DNA of 64,000 bases from NCBI GenBank assembly GCA_029747015.1, contig JAKOGI010000009.1:1257501-1321500 (forward strand). The letters are read 5' to 3'. The translations under genes were made by a program, and so were the position numbers. Within the stretch, counting starts at the first letter, position 1, and the number at the start of each line of letters is the position of its first letter. This document shows positions 60,705 through 64,000 of the stretch, in pieces. Below the pieces are notes generated by a model. The model was not told the origin of the DNA, searched no databases, and saw only the letters and a program-made list of their open reading frames with translations. Source of the DNA: Carnegiea gigantea (Eukaryota; Streptophyta; Magnoliopsida; Caryophyllales; Cactaceae).

Positions 60705-63700
60705 TCAATACTCAAAACAGAAACATTGGATTGGAACTTTGCCTGTTGATCTAATCTTCTTAGCCTTCTCTCGTGCGTAAGCTTCCTTGTTTCCCTTCTT
60801 CTCCTCCAGCTGCTTTCTTGCTCCCCCCGAAACATCTTCAATCTGTTCTATTTTGTTCGCGTAATGGTGCATGTTTATTCTCTTTAAACGATCTAATTCG
60901 GCCTGAAATTTCATTATTAGTTTAGATGAGCTACCTATACGTACATCATCCTCATTTTTGAAATGAATACAAGCATGCATTAGCAAGCAAGTTGACCTTT
61001 CTTTTTTCCATGTCGATGGTGGCTCTCTTTTTCTTCTCGTTTTCCCACTCCATTATCTTCTTGTTCATCTTCTCGTACCTAAAATGCCCGAGACATATGT
61101 GTATTATAGATACATCGATTTATAAACATGAAATACAGTTACATGAAATAAGAATCCGAACTTACCATTTATTGATCTTCTCTAATCGAGCTCGTTCCCA
61201 TGCATCTGCTTTTGTTTCCACACTTCTAACTCCCCTCTGTTGATCTGGCCCTGCTATTTCCATAGGTCTTGGAGAAGTTTTCCTTGTGCCTTCACCGGAT
61301 ACATGTTTGGTTATAATACCCACAACGTGAATGTCGAAAAAACTGATAAAATTCATACCATATATGAATTGTATTTGAAACGAGGCAGTGCGAATTGACT
61401 TGAACTGAATTTCTTTATGAATGTTAAATGGCTTATTTGAAACGAGGCAGTGCGAACTGAGTTGAACTTAATTTCTTTACTAATGCTAAATGGGTTGATG
61501 CTAATTTTATGACAAAACCGTTGGACCGATTGGTAGCTAGCAAACACATTAATTGATTTGATCTGAAATATTTAACCCAATTAAAAGAGAATTAGTATTG
61601 TATACCTGAGACGTTTACTCACTAAAACATACCGTGATTCTCACTAAAGATGGTAATTCTCCAGAAGATTTGCTATATGTTCTATTGTACAAACCTTCCA
61701 ATGCACTGTCTAATTGTTAACGGGCTAGTGAGCATTCATGCATGTTTTGGAGAGCAAACATCTCAGGTGTACAGTTCTCTGTCCACCGGGGAGGACAATA
61801 TAACATCTACAAAACAAGAAGCTGCTCATTTTGTCATCTCTTTTAAAACAAAAAATCAAATTTGACTCTTTTTACTAGGGTTGTGTTCGATAATAGATGT
61901 TGAAGTAAAGGTTAATGGTTTGTAATGGTCAAAATGTTATGGACCATTACTTAAAAATGCTCGCTAAACTAGTGGATGAGGTAGCAGTTAGAGGTTTATA
62001 TAGTATTTTTCAAAAGTTCATGAAAGTAGCTTTTAAGAACATCTACCTAGTAGTTTCATTGTAAATTACAAAATTCTTCTTTTTATTTACTAAAAACCTT
62101 TACTTATTATGCTCTTCTTAGTTATTTTACACAAATACGCGACTTCAACAGCTACATTTATCAAATACATTTATTTTAAATCGCTAGTTGAACAGCTAAC
62201 CACTAACCACTAGTGGATTACAGCTAATCGCTGTTAAAACCGCTAACAACTCGTAAAACAACTAACCATTACTAAAACAGCTATTTTTATCAAACACGTC
62301 TTAGGCCTAAAATACGGCACATCCCCTGAGTTAATCAAGAACTTAAGCAGTTTGCACATTGTATGCATGTCTTGACGATAAAACCGTATAATCAAGCTTA
62401 CCACCATCTTGCCTCTCCATTTGGGAAGATGACCTCCTTGCTGATCTTCCCATATATGGAAGATCGATATCGAAGGCAGTGTTATCCTGGTCTAGATTTA
62501 TGCTTTTTCGAAAGCTCTCTCGAAAACTCTTGCTTTTGGTGTTGGGATCACGAAAGCTCTCTCGAAAGCTGTCCCTAAAACTGTCAACCATCAATCGTTC
62601 ATACTCTGCTCTTGTTTCTTCCAGAGAGTAAATTGCATATGCTGCTGCTGCTATGCTCGCTGCGAATTCTCTGTTCATAACATTGTAATTATCGTCCTTC
62701 ATTTTCATCTTCTCTTCATCTTCATAAGCTTTCAAAGCAACAGTGGATGCTATTTAGTATGTCAATACAATTAATATTGGTGCATGTTTATATATACGTT
62801 AGTATGTGCAGGATGTAATCGAGTTCAGCCAGGAGGTGAGCTTAACAAGCAAGTTCTATTAGCCTTAGTGGGCTTGGTTCGGTTTGTATTTGATTAAGTT
62901 GAGTTTTGACACAAAGACTCATATCCAGGCTCGGCTTGGACTTGGCTTTTGCATGTAACTATTCTTGGCATTGATATCACTACTAATAGTGTATCAAATA
63001 TGAATGTCAACATTCAAATAATCAAATTTGTCGTGCGGTGCCACAATGCCCATAAATTATATGGCAGTTCGGGTTTATAGATCCGGCCCTGTAAATTATA
63101 TGATAATCCCGGTTTATAGATCCGAATAGGGGTGTACATTATTCGGTCCAAATCGAACCGGATTGGACCGAATCGGTCCGGAACAAGTGCATTCGGCCCA
63201 GTTCTTGGTCCAAAAAACCACCTTATTGGGTGTTCGGTCCAGTTCGGACTGAGGACCGACTATTTTTAAAAAGAAAATAAAATAAAATAAAAAATTGTTG
63301 AGACTTTGAGACTTTCTTTTTGATTTTTTTGGTCAAAGATAATCCGAGTGCAAACTAATGCTCTTTAGCATTGGTAAACAAAATCAATAATTGAGTTAAT
63401 AAGTTTTGCTCCAACTGTACTTGAAAATAAATTCGGTCTACTTCGGTCGGTCCCGGTCCGGTCCCGGTCCGGTTTGGCTCTTATTCGGTCCAGTACTCGG
63501 TCCGTACTTTTTCTTTTAATCGGTGTTCGATCCAACCCGATCCGGTCCAATCTGATCCGATTTGGACCGATTAACACTCTTAGATCCAAGTTACTATATA
63601 TGGTAATTTCTGAAGTTTTTGAAGGTGTACCCTCTATTTCTATGGTTCACTTTACTAAAAAAAATAAATCAAACTTTCTTACTCCAAATTATGTCACGTA

Positions 63701-64000
63701 TCTAATCTACGGTCTAAGTGTTGGCAAGGCTTCCCCCCCCCCCCCCCCCCCCCCCCAAAAAAAGGAAAAAGCCCAAGCTCATATCACTTGATAGTTTGAA
63801 TAGACTGCTAGGCTACTAGCTTCTTAAGTAGCCCATTGGACCCATCAAAGCAGTTCAAGTATTAAGCTAATCCAACCCATGTGAACTAAACCAGGTTGGT
63901 TTCGAACAAAGAGTGGATGCCATAACTTGAAGAAATTTTTTTTACCTCTGAAGGATTCTGATGTTGATCTGCCTTTGCTTCTTGTGGACGACTCAATTAT
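60705..64000 (-). CDS. Remorin family protein, C-terminal 255 residues, 5' end outside window
   Basis: Exons on the minus strand: >64000-63946, 62749-62402, 61250-61166, 61078-60997, 60902-60705; all phases agree. Exon A encodes ESSTRRSKGRSTSESFR, a basic Ser-rich segment. Exon B has EFAASIAAAAYAIYSLEE and a SFRDSFRESFRDP / SFRESFRKS repeat. Exons C-E are the Remorin_C region: VETKADAWERARLEKINKWY, then EKMNKKIMEWENEKKKRA, AELDRLKRINMHHYANKIEQ, GGARKQLEEKK, KAKKIRSTGKVPIQCFCFEY. This is a long coiled coil ending in the C-terminal Cys/Phe anchor that places remorins at the inner face of the plasma membrane. The acceptor for exon C (AAATAGCAG at 61251) is weak and chosen by phase. I cannot assign the subgroup. 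Introns hold a MITE and a hAT element. Confidence 0.85.
61373..61496. repeat. Tandem duplication, 62-bp unit, in a remorin intron
   Basis: TTTGAAACGAGGCAGTGCGA occurs at about 61374 and again at about 61436, each followed by AACTGA..TTGAACT(G/T)AATTTCTTTA-like sequence and ATGNTAAATGG. Several mismatches. Confidence 0.85.
61878..62300. mobile_element. Tourist-like MITE in a remorin intron
   Basis: Left end GGGTTGTGTTCGATAA and right end TTATCAAACACGTC are imperfect inverted repeats. Flanks are CTA (61875-61877) and TTA (62301-62303), one base different. The interior has AACAGCTAACCACTAACC-type repeats. 423 bp. Confidence 0.65.
63127..63582. mobile_element. hAT-type MITE in a remorin intron
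   Basis: Left end TAGGGGTGTACATTATTCGG and right end CCGATTAACACTCTTA are imperfect inverted repeats. Flanks GATCCGAA (63119-63126) and GATCCAAG (63583-63590) are an 8-bp duplication with two changes. Both ends are packed with TCGGTCCGG-type units. No coding capacity in the element. Confidence 0.75.
63733..63763. repeat. C24A7 homopolymer junction
   Basis: The longest of more than ten C-run/A-run junctions in this window. It lies in a remorin intron. Confidence 0.95.

Overview
The window is nuclear DNA of a flowering plant. It has widely spaced intron-containing genes of plant-only families, 5'UTR introns, AT-rich intergenic DNA, long (TA)n microsatellites and a dense mix of plant transposons (L1-type LINEs, a Ty1/copia element, a miniature LTR element, hAT and Tourist-like MITEs, Helitron ends). 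I cannot name the species from sequence alone.

Five genes look functional. (1) A DUF863 nuclear-type protein, + strand, CDS 7419-9608 in two exons, with a probable 5'UTR intron. (2) A RING-HC E3 ligase-like protein with C-terminal membrane segments, + strand, 29844-30635. (3) A plant calmodulin-binding-domain protein, + strand, 37695-40037. (4) A PIF7-type phytochrome-interacting bHLH factor, - strand, 44189-47844; I rebuilt six coding exons, one intron of which is GC-AG. (5) The C-terminal part of a remorin, - strand, 60705 to beyond 64000, five exons in the window. They are not an operon and show no shared pathway beyond several being typical plant signalling proteins.

Layout: 1-1640 is a decayed LINE; 3600-4170 a second LINE scrap with a MITE in it; 5.4-9.6 kb the DUF863 gene, whose leader intron holds a 259-bp miniature LTR element; 10.1-11.1 kb TA microsatellites; 12.39-19.96 kb one flavin-containing monooxygenase (FMO GS-OX-like) pseudogene on the - strand, opened by two MITEs in exons, a deleted copia element in an intron, and a hAT MITE in another intron; 20.4-24.3 kb a 5'-truncated LINE; 24.4-25.6 kb LTR-like sequence; 26.3-26.7 kb a MITE; 28-31 kb the RING gene; 32.5-35.5 kb a Helitron and a hAT element; 36.2-40.0 kb the calmodulin-binding gene; 44.2-47.8 kb PIF7; 48.6-60.1 kb a gene-poor transposon-rich stretch; 60.7-64.0 kb remorin.

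The most informative result is the FMO pseudogene. Its exons can be read across each insertion, so exact element boundaries and target duplications are visible. That calibrates a MITE family (ends GGSCCTGTTCTTTTCG-like, 3-bp target duplications, interior of degenerate GGTTGAAGT units) with at least eight copies here. I found no clear new molecular system; the novelty is mainly in transposon biology and gene structure.
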